This document shows, piece after piece, positions 38,176-47,608 of a stretch of 64,000 nucleotides of DNA. The stretch is from contig NZ_RAXT01000001.1 in assembly GCF_003611475.1 (NCBI RefSeq), forward strand, positions 124,001 to 188,000, read 5' to 3'. Each line of letters opens with the position of its first letter. Position 1 is the first letter of the stretch. The notes under the pieces are model-generated. The model searched no databases and was not told the DNA's origin. It saw only the letters and a program-made list of their open reading frames with translations. Position numbers and translations under genes: made by a program. Origin of the DNA: Acinetobacter rongchengensis (GTDB taxonomy: Bacteria > Pseudomonadota > Gammaproteobacteria > Pseudomonadales > Moraxellaceae).

Positions 38176-38910
38176 CTACCACGCAGGGCTAGGTGATGGT
38201 TTTGGGGATGGAAATTTAGGAAACTTGGGTATTTTTCCTTTTCTTAGTTGGAAAGCGGCAGCAACAATAGCAGCAGCCCAAGCCACAAACTCTAAAACTG
38301 TCGATGTTTTACCATTTTGGTCATCACTATCACAATCACATTCATTGGGATCTAATTTTTTAACTTTATTTTGATCTCCTGCTATTTTGGGATAATCTCT
38401 TTTTTGATCCCTATTGAGTTTATCCTTAAATTTAATTTCTATAACATGCTTAATATTATCTTGAGTCGGTGGTTTGGTAGGGTCTTTAACAATAATAACA
38501 TCGGGGCGACGAACCATGCCTTGCCCGCTTTCAAAAGCATAGCCTTTTTCTTCTTCCCAATACTTTTTTATCCAACCTGGAAGATACGGATGCACTTTAG
38601 TTAAGATCCCTTTCTCCATAATTGGCGCAGGTGGGTTTCTATGCATATCATAATTCACCTCCGCCTTATAAGGGCTTTGATAACTTAAAAACTTATCTAA
38701 TTCTTTTAAACGCTCAGAAACACATGATTGATGCAAATTTTGTTCTGTTTTACCTTTATTAGGAATGCTACTGCAATAGCAAATAGCCTTACAGATCACC
38801 TCCTTGTCTTGTGGATCAAGCGCATCATTATCAATTGCCACCACTTTTATGGCAGGCATTTGCACGGGTGAAGTGACTAAAGTTCCTTTTGGCTTTCCTT
38901 GATCAGCCAT
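38176..38910 (-). CDS. VRR-NUC (PD-(D/E)xK) T6SS effector nuclease, TseV-like
   Basis: 244 residues. The nuclease core is RRPDVIIVKD (Asp137) followed by HVIEIKF (Glu158, Lys160) and a QKRDYPKIAGDQNKV helix, the D...ExK arrangement of VRR-NUC endonucleases; a cysteine-rich stretch (ICKAICYCSS) precedes it. Unusually, a hydrophobic helix (about 205-221) and a Lys/Pro/Ser tail close the protein. It overlaps the PAAR gene by 8 bp. By analogy with TseV proteins it would cut DNA in rival bacteria. Confidence 0.85.
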   Translation of the reverse strand: MADQGKPKGTLVTSPVQMPAIKVVAIDNDALDPQDKEVICKAICYCSSIPNKGKTEQNLHQSCVSERLKELDKFLSYQSPYKAEVNYDMHRNPPAPIMEKGILTKVHPYLPGWIKKYWEEEKGYAFESGQGMVRRPDVIIVKDPTKPPTQDNIKHVIEIKFKDKLNRDQKRDYPKIAGDQNKVKKLDPNECDCDSDDQNGKTSTVLEFVAWAAAIVAAAFQLRKGKIPKFPKFPSPKPSPSPAW

Positions 38911-39436
38911 TGTCTAACTCATCCACTAAATATAAGTGAATGTCTTGCTCTGAAGGCGTATAAATCCAATCGGTAAAACCTTCATCATTACTTGCATAAA
39001 TGGTACTTGTACCATCAGCCATAACGACCCGAACCCTACGGTTAGCTATAGGATGACCTGTATTTTGGTCAATCAATTGAAATCTTCCTGAATGTTGTTC
39101 AGGTACAGGAACTGTATCTTCCTCATCATCATTTGGATTGGCAATCAGACTTGAACCAAAAGGTGAGCTAGCCTCTACGATCACCAAAAAGGTACTTGCT
39201 AATAAAGTTGCTCCACATGCGGTTTTCATACCAGCCAAAGCAACAGGTAAATCATTGGGTAATGTAAAATTTTCCGCTCCCTCAATAATCGGGAAAACAC
39301 CTTGGCATCTAGGGCAACTCACCATATACCCCTTAGCCGCCATACCAATCCCATTAATTGACATCGTTGGATGTCCTTGCAGAACAACGCCACCATGATC
39401 GGTCTTACAACCTTGAACAATAATTGGTTTCATCAT
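38903..39436 (-). CDS. PAAR domain protein, T6SS spike tip with C-terminal extension
   Basis: 177 residues. The PAAR fold (1-90: GCKTDHGGVVLQGHPTM, GYMVSCPRCQGVFPI, LAGMKTACGATLL) keeps the His/Cys metal ligands. The C-terminal extension (about 115-177: GRFQLIDQNTGHPIANRRVR, GFTDWIYTP) looks like a transthyretin/carboxypeptidase-regulatory-like beta sandwich that may dock cargo. It heads the four-gene cassette and overlaps the nuclease, making the pairing PAAR plus cargo clear. ATG 39436 or 39433. Confidence 0.9.
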   Translation of the reverse strand: MMKPIIVQGCKTDHGGVVLQGHPTMSINGIGMAAKGYMVSCPRCQGVFPIIEGAENFTLPNDLPVALAGMKTACGATLLASTFLVIVEASSPFGSSLIANPNDDEEDTVPVPEQHSGRFQLIDQNTGHPIANRRVRVVMADGTSTIYASNDEGFTDWIYTPSEQDIHLYLVDELDNG

Positions 39437-39600
39437 TATTTTCCTAATTTGTGTATTTTTATATAAAATGTAAAAGAACTTATATTTCTAAACTGTAGCG
39501 GAACAAATTATGACCACATTAATGATCAAAACAAGATATTATTAAACATATCTAACAAAACTATACAAACCTCTTAACCCAATTAAACAGAAACCCAAAG

Positions 39601-40224
39601 ATGTCCAACTCAAATTTCCCTAAAATGCTCGATTATGAAAAATTAAAACAGCAATTTGGTGAACAAAAACCCAATCAAACAGATCAACAAAATCATATAG
39701 CGTATCAACAAGCTGACGACACGACTTCTCTAGATTCACCCTCAGATGATGAAACCCACGACACCCCAAAACCACAAGGTTTAACAGGCACTCGCCTACG
39801 CTCTTATGCTTTTGCAGTATTAACACGCAGGGAATATTCAAAAGCGGATTTAATTGAAAAGTTAATCACCTATGCGCAAGATCGGGATGAAGTTATTGGT
39901 CTAGTAGAAGAATTAGCGCAAAATAATTATCAAAGTGATCAACGTGTTGCTGAAATGACTGTACGTAGTCAAATGCGTAAAGGTAAAGGCCCAAACCGTA
40001 TTAAGCTCGCCTTGAGAAGCAAACAACTGGATAAAGCGTTAGTACAAGAGGATTTGGCTGAAATTGATTGGTATGCACAAGCTTATCAACTCAAAGTTAA
40101 AAAATATGGGACTGAGGTCGCTAAAGACCCAAAAATTAAAGCCAAACAAATTCGTTTTTTGCAATATCGTGGTTTTGAAATGGATGCGATTCTGAAAGCT
40201 ATTTCCAAAAAAGAAATTGACTAA
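39601..40224 (+). CDS. recX: RecA modulator RecX
   Basis: 207 residues. An N-terminal low-complexity extension (residues 1-60) precedes the RecX repeats: LRSYAFAVLTRREYSKADL, LIEKLITYAQDRDE, NYQSDQRVAEMTVRSQMRKGKGPNRI, and ends RFLQYRGFEMDAILKAI. It inhibits RecA filaments. Usually recX is next to recA; here 3.2 kb of T6SS cargo genes on the opposite strand separate them, so it needs its own promoter. Confidence 0.92.
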   Translation: MSNSNFPKMLDYEKLKQQFGEQKPNQTDQQNHIAYQQADDTTSLDSPSDDETHDTPKPQGLTGTRLRSYAFAVLTRREYSKADLIEKLITYAQDRDEVIGLVEELAQNNYQSDQRVAEMTVRSQMRKGKGPNRIKLALRSKQLDKALVQEDLAEIDWYAQAYQLKVKKYGTEVAKDPKIKAKQIRFLQYRGFEMDAILKAISKKEID

Positions 40225-40391
40225 AAACAATATAATACAGATAAAAATATAGACTGATCATAGATGAAAAATAAGAATAAACAACAAAATTAAAGATATA
40301 AATAAGGGTGAGAATATTTAAATTAAGACAATTGATTAAAAAGATATTTAAAAACTGCAGAATAACAATTTATTATTATGATTTAGAAACT

Positions 40392-40504
<113 letters not shown>

Positions 40505-40517
40505 ATTGCAAGATCAG

Positions 40518-40545
40518 AGTATAGAGATTTTTTATATTCTTTCAA
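40518..40545 (-). promoter_or_regulatory. Promoter of 4.5S RNA
   Basis: On the minus strand TTGAAA (40545-40540) and TATACT (40523-40518) are 16 bp apart, placing the transcription start near 40511, a few bases before the RNA. Confidence 0.8.
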
Positions 40546-40837
40546 GCCAAACATTGTCATTTTCTCAAGTTATTCATTCATTTGCTTATTTCATCATCAA
40601 TATATCTAAAAAGTTGACACAATCTCAGCTTGAAGCACCCTTTTTCTGGGTATGGGAATAAAAGTAGCTGGTTGTTCTATACAAAAATCATTCACATTCT
40701 GATTAGAAATAGCTGAAGTTTGTAAATGCACCTTGCATTTCCCTTTTCAGCCGTTTTAAATGAGGGCAAATATTTATTTTCATACATGCTTTAAAAAGGG
40801 TCTGTATGTAAAACTTAACTTTGATGGATCTAAAATT

Positions 40838-41737
40838 ATGCTAAAGAAGCATGCCCTGTTTTCTATTGCCTTACTCAGTTCAGCATCTTTATATGCAATT
40901 CCTATTGAATCTCGTGGTTTAAGTGATTCTGTATCGACACCCAATGCGATATCAAACTCTACTTCGCCAATCGCTGGCAATATGAGTTGGGATTTAATTC
41001 AAAAGAATCAACAATTAGAAAATCAAATTCGTGAATTACGCGGCAAAATTGAAGAACAAGAAAATACCATTGAACAATTAAGTAAAGAACTGACGAACCG
41101 TTATACAGATTTGGATCAACGCTTAGAATTATTAAGTCAAAAACTTGATCCTGAGAATACGGAGCAAACTGCACCTGTTGAAAATGCGCCTGCAAATAGT
41201 ACCAATACACCTACGAATAGCACACCGACAGATCCTGCTCCTACCAACAACAGTGTTGCTTCCCCACAAACCGTAGCACCTACAACAGCAGCACCTCAAC
41301 CAACTACAGAAAATACGCCCCAGCCCACCACAACCAATACCGTGAATAATAACAGTAGTGACCCTATTGCTTTAGAAAAAGCCGCATATACAATTGCGCT
41401 AGATGCATATAAAAAAGGTGGTGCAAAGCAAGCGATTGCACCTATGCAAAACTTTATTAAAAATAATCCGAATAGCATCTACACAGGTAATGCTTATTTT
41501 TGGTTAGCCGAATTCAATTTGGCGATTGACCCGCCAAATTACAATGAAGCCAAGAAAAACTATGAAATTGTTGCTGCAAAATTCCCAAACTCATCTAAAG
41601 CACCGCGAGCGCTTTACCAACTTTATAGCATTGCCAAAGATGTAAATAAAAATACACAAACAGCAAATGTCTATAAAAATAAGCTTTTAAAAGCCTATCC
41701 AAATTCTGAGGAAGCAAGCTACTTTAAAAAAGCTTAA
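40838..41737 (+). CDS. cpoB: Cell division coordinator CpoB (YbgF)
   Basis: 299 residues from ATG 40838: signal peptide (MLKKHALFSIALLSSASLYA), an N-terminal trimeric coiled coil (about 50-95, IQKNQQLENQIRELRGKI), a long Asn/Thr/Pro-rich linker (105-175), and three TPR-like repeats to the end (AYTIALDAYKKGGAKQAI, NAYFWLAEFNLA, KAPRALYQLY). CpoB links outer-membrane constriction (Tol-Pal) to PBP1B activity. The tol-pal genes are not adjacent here. Upstream in-frame starts would disrupt the signal peptide. Confidence 0.92.
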   Translation: MLKKHALFSIALLSSASLYAIPIESRGLSDSVSTPNAISNSTSPIAGNMSWDLIQKNQQLENQIRELRGKIEEQENTIEQLSKELTNRYTDLDQRLELLSQKLDPENTEQTAPVENAPANSTNTPTNSTPTDPAPTNNSVASPQTVAPTTAAPQPTTENTPQPTTTNTVNNNSSDPIALEKAAYTIALDAYKKGGAKQAIAPMQNFIKNNPNSIYTGNAYFWLAEFNLAIDPPNYNEAKKNYEIVAAKFPNSSKAPRALYQLYSIAKDVNKNTQTANVYKNKLLKAYPNSEEASYFKKA

Positions 41738-41799
41738 TGATTGGCTTGAAGATAAAGCAAAAAACAACAAGGCAACTTCGTTTAAATACGCAGAATTTG

Positions 41800-41843
41800 A
41801 CATCAAAGTAGATTGGTTTAGCACTGATTTACTTTGATGTTTT
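41800..41843 (+). terminator. Hairpin terminator after cpoB
   Basis: ACATCAAAGTA and TACTTTGATGT form an 11-bp stem around 19 nt, followed by TTT. It is 60 bp after the stop. Confidence 0.65.
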
Positions 41844-42911
41844 ATAGGGTAAATCTGTTACAGTTCTATTTCTTATCATTCTAAAAATCTATATTTCATT
41901 ATTCAAATTGCTTGAATAACAATTGTGTAAATATCAATCTCGCCAAAACGCTAAAAACTGAACACGAAATCAACAATTGGTGGCATGCATATACTGTTTA
42001 TATTTACTGTGACTTAACTTTTGCCAATCCATCTCCTGTTTGCTCAAAATGGTCAATGCTAATCAAACACATCAATCATGAACTAAATGGTCAATGCTGT
42101 ATGTTTTTAGATATTTTATAAGACTGGTTGTGAAAGGATGTATTGCATGAATATTGCTTTAACAACTTTTTAAAAAGTTAAAATGATAAAATTAGAAACT
42201 GTTCTTATAGTGCTCATTGGAGACATCCCTTCATCAATAGCAATACAGCATAACACCTCATTTCGATTTGCGCTTCGTCATCCTCTAAAACACCATGCAA
42301 AGAAAATTATGGCATTGCTCAAATTTAATTTTAACCTATCACCATGAGTAAAAAATCAACAACCCAAATCCTAACATGCTGTTTTAATAAGTAAAAAATA
42401 TGAATTTTAATTGCTTAATTTAATAAATACTGATGAGAAAAAAATGTAAAACCAAAATTTATAGCAATCGCTATCTTATATAAGACAATAACAAACATGC
42501 AAAAAAATTAGGCAACTGCAACTCGAGTAACTTGAGAATGTGTAGTCAAACCACACAATCTCCTTATCATAAAATGTTCAAAATCGGATAAAGATCTAAC
42601 ATTCATCATTGCACATCTGATTGAATACAATGTTGTATACAGTCGTTTTAAGTAAAGCTGTTACACAAATCAAATGAATAGTTTGGTCATTCGGTTTAAA
42701 ATGTAAGAATTACGAAACATCTATAAAATTTGTCATATTTTAACATTGCCAATTGTCGGCAAAATTAACATTATATAGCCCATATGAGGCACAACCTTTC
42801 TGCGACAATTCAAAGAAAATATAAAGTATTTGTAGAAAAACATGCCATAATGTGCAAACTTTGCAGATATCTTGCAATTTTTTTTGCAACTTTTAAATTG
42901 GAGCAGGCTTA
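41844..42911. other. 1.07-kb gene-free AT-rich region upstream of aroQ
   Basis: Only short frames are seen (for example 42183-42347, 54 codons), none convincing. Palindromes occur at the aroQ side: TTGCC/GGCAA (42746-42762), TGCAAAcTTTGCA (42853-42865) and two TTGCAA copies (42872-42877, 42884-42889). They may be operator sites for aroQ-accBC. An unrecognised small RNA cannot be excluded. Confidence 0.45.
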
Positions 42912-43361
42912 ATGAGTTCGACCATTTTGGTCATCCACGGACCAAACTTAAATTTGCTAGGACAGCGCGAACCTGAGGTTTATGGTCACCTCACATTGGA
43001 TGACATTAACCAGCAACTCATGCAACAAGCTCAGCAAGCAAATATTTCTTTAGACACCTTTCAAAGTAATTGGGAAGGTGCAATCGTAGATCGCATTCAC
43101 CAAGCTCAGCAACAAGGTGTGAAATTTATAATTATAAACCCAGCCGCATTGACACATACATCTGTAGCCGTACGTGATGCGTTATTGGGTGTAGCCATCC
43201 CCTTTGTTGAAGTACATCTTTCAAATGTACATGCACGTGAAGCATTCAGACATCATTCTTATTTATCCGACAAAGCCGTAGGCGTAATTTGTGGCTTAGG
43301 TGCAAAAGGCTATGCTTTTGCGCTCAATTACGTGATCGACAAAATTCAATCTTCAACTTAA
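42912..43361 (+). CDS. aroQ: 3-dehydroquinate dehydratase, type II
   Basis: 149-residue dodecameric shikimate-pathway enzyme. [17 protein letters not shown] carries the catalytic tyrosine (Tyr24), [10 protein letters not shown] and [17 protein letters not shown] follow, and [17 protein letters not shown] holds the catalytic histidine. GGAG precedes the ATG. It is the first gene of aroQ-accB-accC, a common arrangement. Confidence 0.97.
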   Translation: MSSTILVIHGPNLNLLGQREPEVYGHLTLDDINQQLMQQAQQANISLDTFQSNWEGAIVDRIHQAQQQGVKFIIINPAALTHTSVAVRDALLGVAIPFVEVHLSNVHAREAFRHHSYLSDKAVGVICGLGAKGYAFALNYVIDKIQSST

Positions 43362-43385
43362 ATCATAATTTAGGAATACGAACCC

Positions 43386-43802
43386 ATGGATATTCGCAAA
43401 ATCAAAAAGCTCATCGATTTGATGATTGAATCTGACCTTCAAGCGATTGAAGTGAAAGAGGGAGATCAATCGATCGCTTTAACACGCCGTAATCCTGTGG
43501 TTGCTGCTGGCGTAGCACCTATTGCAGCACCAATCGCTGAGGCACCTAAAAAAGCTGCGCCTCGTGGTGCAGTAGAAACCTCTCCAATGGTTGGCGTATT
43601 TTATTCAGCACCAAGTCCTGGTGAAGCACCTTTTGTCAATGTTGGACAAACTGTTTCTGCTGGCGAAACACTGGGTATCATCGAAGCAATGAAAATTATG
43701 AACCCAATCGAAGCAACTCAAAGCGGTGTTGTTGAAGAAATTTTAGTTAAAAATGGCGATGTAATCCAATTCGGTCAACCTTTATTCCGCTACCGCGCGT
43801 AA
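43386..43802 (+). CDS. accB: Biotin carboxyl carrier protein of acetyl-CoA carboxylase
   Basis: 138 residues. N-terminal 35-residue domain ([18 protein letters not shown]), an Ala/Pro linker (37-63), and the biotinyl domain with [11 protein letters not shown], Lys103 being the biotin site (family consensus EAMKM/L; here Ile follows). 24 bp from aroQ and 17 bp from accC. Confidence 0.97.
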   Translation: MDIRKIKKLIDLMIESDLQAIEVKEGDQSIALTRRNPVVAAGVAPIAAPIAEAPKKAAPRGAVETSPMVGVFYSAPSPGEAPFVNVGQTVSAGETLGIIEAMKIMNPIEATQSGVVEEILVKNGDVIQFGQPLFRYRA

Positions 43803-43819
43803 TACCTCGGGGGGTTGAT

Positions 43820-45184
43820 ATGTTGCAAAAAGTTTTAATTGCAAACCGTGGTGAAATTGCTTTACGCATTACCCGTGCTTGCAAAACTTTGGGAATCAAA
43901 ACAGTAGGTATCTATTCTGATGCTGATAAAGATTTGATGCACCTTCGTTTTTGTGATGAAGCGGTTTGTATTGGTCCGGGTGCGAGTAGTGAAAGCTATT
44001 TAAATATCCCTGCTCTCATTACCGCTGCTGAAATCACAGGTGCAGATGCTATTCATCCTGGTTATGGTTTCCTTTCTGAAAATGCTGAATTTGCTGAAAT
44101 TGTAGAAAGCTCTGGTTTTATTTTCATTGGCCCACGCCCAGAACATATTCGCTTAATGGGGAATAAAGTTTCTGCAATTATGGCCATGCGTAAAGCTGGT
44201 GTACCAACGGTTCCTGGTTCAGCACATGCGGTAACGACAAATAATGCATTGGCTGAAGCCAAAGAAATTGGCTTTCCATTGATCGTAAAAGCTGCTTCAG
44301 GTGGTGGTGGTCGTGGGATGCGTATTGTTGAACGTGTAGATACCTTACTGGAATCTGTTCAAGCTGCTCAACGTGATGCTGAAATGTGGTTTGGCGATGA
44401 CACGGTTTATATGGAACGTTTCCTGCAAAAACCGCGTCATGTTGAAGTACAAGTATTAGCTGATGGTAATGGGCATGCTGTACATTTATATGACCGTGAT
44501 TGTTCATTACAACGTCGTCATCAAAAAGTTTTAGAAGAAGCACCTGCACCTGGGTTGCCAGAAGAGGCTCGTGCTCAAATTCTAGATGCTTGTGTTCACG
44601 CATGTAAATTAATGCAATATCGTGGTGCGGGTACTTTTGAATTCTTATTTGAAGATGGTGAATTCTTCTTTATTGAAATGAATACCCGTGTTCAAGTTGA
44701 ACACCCTGTTACTGAACAAGTGACTGGTATCGACATTATTGAACAACAATTGCGAATTGCAGCTGGCTTGGGCTTAAATCTTCAGCAAGAAGAAATTGAA
44801 GTAAAAGGCCATGCGATTGAATGTCGTATCAATGCGGAAGATCCAACAACATTCTTACCTTCACCGGGTAAAATTGAAAGTTTCTATGCACCAGGTGGTG
44901 CAGGTATTCGCCTAGATTCTCATATTTATGAGGGATATAGCATTCCTCCATATTATGACTCTATGATTGCAAAGTTAATTTCGCATGGTAAAGATCGTGA
45001 GACAGCAATTGCTCGCATGAAACAAGCTTTAGATGAAATGATTTTGACTGGAATTAAAACCAATATTCCATTACACAAAGATTTGATTCTAGAAGACAAA
45101 AAGTTCTGTGAACGAGCGATGGATATTCACTACCTTGAAAAACATTTGTTAAAACAAGTTCAAGGTCATGAGAATGATGCTTAA
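43820..45184 (+). CDS. accC: Biotin carboxylase of acetyl-CoA carboxylase
   Basis: 454 residues, ATP-grasp enzyme carboxylating AccB-biotin for fatty acid synthesis. [14 protein letters not shown] start, [16 protein letters not shown]-binding [14 protein letters not shown] and the catalytic [14 protein letters not shown] are intact. A GGGGGG tract lies before the ATG. A very strong terminator follows. Confidence 0.98.
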   Translation: MLQKVLIANRGEIALRITRACKTLGIKTVGIYSDADKDLMHLRFCDEAVCIGPGASSESYLNIPALITAAEITGADAIHPGYGFLSENAEFAEIVESSGFIFIGPRPEHIRLMGNKVSAIMAMRKAGVPTVPGSAHAVTTNNALAEAKEIGFPLIVKAASGGGGRGMRIVERVDTLLESVQAAQRDAEMWFGDDTVYMERFLQKPRHVEVQVLADGNGHAVHLYDRDCSLQRRHQKVLEEAPAPGLPEEARAQILDACVHACKLMQYRGAGTFEFLFEDGEFFFIEMNTRVQVEHPVTEQVTGIDIIEQQLRIAAGLGLNLQQEEIEVKGHAIECRINAEDPTTFLPSPGKIESFYAPGGAGIRLDSHIYEGYSIPPYYDSMIAKLISHGKDRETAIARMKQALDEMILTGIKTNIPLHKDLILEDKKFCERAMDIHYLEKHLLKQVQGHENDA

Positions 45185-45198
45185 TTAGCTCATCGTTT

Positions 45199-45240
45199 AA
45201 GCATAAAAAACCTCTGTAAATCAGAGGTTTTTTTATGCTT
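45199..45240. terminator. Strong bidirectional terminator after accC
   Basis: An 18-bp almost perfect stem (outer AAGCATAAAAAA with TTTTTTTATGCTT, inner CCTCTG with CAGAGG) and a 5-nt loop. It serves accC and the convergent secreted-protein gene. Confidence 0.95.
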
Positions 45241-45253
45241 TAGAATGTCTTGA

Positions 45254-45730
45254 TTAAGGCAATACACGGCGTAATATTGCAAAACATTGATCACCTTTTT
45301 CAGAAGCGCAGAATGTTATGGTATTTGGATTATTCCATTTCACAAAATATTGAGAAACTTCACCTGATTGATCTTCTTTACGACCTGAACAATCAGTTTC
45401 ATTATTTTCATATTTAATTTGCATAATTAATGCAGGTGGTTTTTCTAAAGTATTATCAGGAGATGGTTGATAATCATATAGACCAATTGACCACTCTTTG
45501 CCACTGTTTACGACGACTTCATTTGAACCTCGAAAGTTATAATATTCAGTACATTTTTTATTGTTTGGAATTTCCATACCCCATAAACCCAAAATTTCTG
45601 GTCGGGTGTTTATACGAATTAAATTCGCTGAACTTGTACTATTTTTGGTTTGTGGTTGAACTTTTTCATCTGCAAAAGAATGTACTGAAAGACTAAGCAG
45701 TAAAGGAATAATCAGTGCTGTTTTTTTCAT
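45254..45730 (-). CDS. Secreted hypothetical protein
   Basis: About 158 residues from ATG 45730, giving a clean signal peptide (MKKTALIIPLLLSLSVHSFA/DEK). Starts at 45757 (TTG) or 45754 (ATG) would precede it with nine or eight extra residues. The mature part has four to five cysteines (KKCTEYY, TDCSGR, FCASEKGDQC) and mostly beta-like sequence; no family recognised. It ends 13 bp from the accC terminator. Confidence 0.65.
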   Translation of the reverse strand: MKKTALIIPLLLSLSVHSFADEKVQPQTKNSTSSANLIRINTRPEILGLWGMEIPNNKKCTEYYNFRGSNEVVVNSGKEWSIGLYDYQPSPDNTLEKPPALIMQIKYENNETDCSGRKEDQSGEVSQYFVKWNNPNTITFCASEKGDQCFAILRRVLP

Positions 45731-45988
45731 ACCTAATCTGTGTAAAGATTTCATCAAAACTAAATTAGCATATATTTAAAATAAAGCATGCAAAAATAAC
45801 CATATAAGAACAATCTTTATAGCTTCTAAAGCTTGATATTAATTTTGTAAGTATTTCTTAAAATGACACCTACGACTATTGATTTATAGATCAAAAAATA
45901 TATTCTTGTTGTAATAAACTTAGAGTAACTGAGTAATTGTATATAATATACTAATGGTTTAACCGCTCCAGTCAAATAGGTTAGCAAA

Positions 45989-47476
45989 TTGCTAAAAATA
46001 AGATTCTCAAATCAAGCACTTAAACAGAATATCTCTGCATTTTTTATTGTTGCAGTGGTTATTTTCGTCTGTGCTTTAATGGGAATACTGGGTCGTCCGT
46101 TATTTTTCCTTGCTATTTTTTGGCCAGCCAATGCCGTGTTATTGGGCATGTTTCTTCGCTTCCATAAATTGAAAAATTTTGGTAGTTGGTTCGGTGCTTT
46201 TAGTGGATTTATGATTGCCGATCTGATTACAGGTAATTATTTCTTACTGACCTTATTTTTGACAATTGCAAATTTATTGCATGTTATTGTTACCCTATTA
46301 TTGATCCGTCTGTTTAAACTCAATTATAAACAATATAATAAAGGCTTAACTTTCCTTTATTTATTTGCAATCAGTGCTTTTGGTGGATGTTTAGCCGCGC
46401 CAGTTTTTGCCAGCCTTACTGTGCCTTATTTACCCAATACTTTTATGTCGATGGATCGCATTTGGATTGATTTTGGTATGTGGTGGACGGGTGAAATTTT
46501 AAATGTTATCGCCTTTTTACCAATTATTTTGGCAATTCCAGAAAGGAAAGTTTTTAAAAAATATCTTGAAGAATATAAACAAAAACCACTCCAATCTAAA
46601 ACACTGCTGCCTTTAGTCGCTGTCATTGTTTCTGTTATTTTGACTCATTTTTTTATTGGGCCAGGCGCAATTATGTTTCCAATTGCAGCATTGGTTTGGG
46701 CTTCACTGAGTTATAACTTATTTTTTGTTTCGATTATTAACTGTATTGTCTGCATGTTGCTGTATAACAGTTTAACAAGTTACTATATTGCGCAATCCCC
46801 AGATGCTTATTTAGCAACAACCATTTCCGTACGAATTGGACTATTGATGTTGGCACTCGGGCCACTCACGCTAACAATCATCAGTTTGAATCGTCAAAAG
46901 CTATATCATCAAATTTTATATCTTGCCAATCATGATGGCTTGACCACGGCGATGAATCGTCGCTTCTTTTATGAAGAAAGTGAGCGTGCTGTAACCAAGG
47001 AAATTGAAAAATATCAATCTCATAGCGTTACAATTTTAGTATTAGATCTAGACCATTTTAAAAAAATTAACGATCAATATGGTCATGTTGTTGGTGATTT
47101 TGTTTTACAAGAATTTACGCGACAAGTTAAAGCACAACTGCGTTCAAACGATTTATTTGGTCGTTTAGGCGGGGAAGAGTTTGCGATATTATTGAAAGAC
47201 TTAAGCTTAGAACAAAGTGTCAATATTGCACAACGAATTTGCAATAGAGTTTTTAACACGCCAATCCGTTTAGATGATCAACGTGAATTAAATATTAGCG
47301 TTAGTATTGGATTAAGTTATCAAACTTTGCCCTATTGTGTTCCTTTCCAGCAACTGATAAAACGGGCTGATGAAGCACTTTATCAAGCCAAAGAAAAAGG
47401 ACGCAATCGACTTTGTTTGGAAAGCAACTTAAACCTTGAACATACTTTAGAGGTACACCCTAATTTGCAAATGTAA
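45989..47476 (+). CDS. MASE1-GGDEF diguanylate cyclase
   Basis: 495 residues: eight hydrophobic segments (1-300) of MASE1 type (IFWPANAVLLGMFLRF, WWTGEILNVIAFLPII), then a GGDEF domain (305-480) with HDGLTTAMNRR, DLDHFKKINDQYGH and RLGGEEFAIL, so an active c-di-GMP synthase is expected. An RxxD inhibitory site is not evident upstream of GGEEF. The start is TTG 45989, as an in-frame stop lies just upstream and the first ATG would delete a membrane span. Confidence 0.9.
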   Translation: MLKIRFSNQALKQNISAFFIVAVVIFVCALMGILGRPLFFLAIFWPANAVLLGMFLRFHKLKNFGSWFGAFSGFMIADLITGNYFLLTLFLTIANLLHVIVTLLLIRLFKLNYKQYNKGLTFLYLFAISAFGGCLAAPVFASLTVPYLPNTFMSMDRIWIDFGMWWTGEILNVIAFLPIILAIPERKVFKKYLEEYKQKPLQSKTLLPLVAVIVSVILTHFFIGPGAIMFPIAALVWASLSYNLFFVSIINCIVCMLLYNSLTSYYIAQSPDAYLATTISVRIGLLMLALGPLTLTIISLNRQKLYHQILYLANHDGLTTAMNRRFFYEESERAVTKEIEKYQSHSVTILVLDLDHFKKINDQYGHVVGDFVLQEFTRQVKAQLRSNDLFGRLGGEEFAILLKDLSLEQSVNIAQRICNRVFNTPIRLDDQRELNISVSIGLSYQTLPYCVPFQQLIKRADEALYQAKEKGRNRLCLESNLNLEHTLEVHPNLQM

Positions 47477-47608
47477 TTAGGGACTTCTGACATTTCATCC
47501 ATAGTTTGTAGTTTAGGCTAAAATTGAGCAGACTAGAAATGACGATGAAAATAACCTCACATTAAATCACAAGTTAAATTAATAAAATGCAATTGTGCAA
47601 GGAATGCA

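Noticed and set aside
41912..42121. 69-codon frame in the gene-poor region
   Set aside because: It starts with TTG, has no ribosome site and its composition is that of random AT-rich DNA.
42183..42347. 54-codon frame with an ATG start
   Set aside because: No ribosome site, no recognisable domain and no coding bias; mentioned only within the region description.
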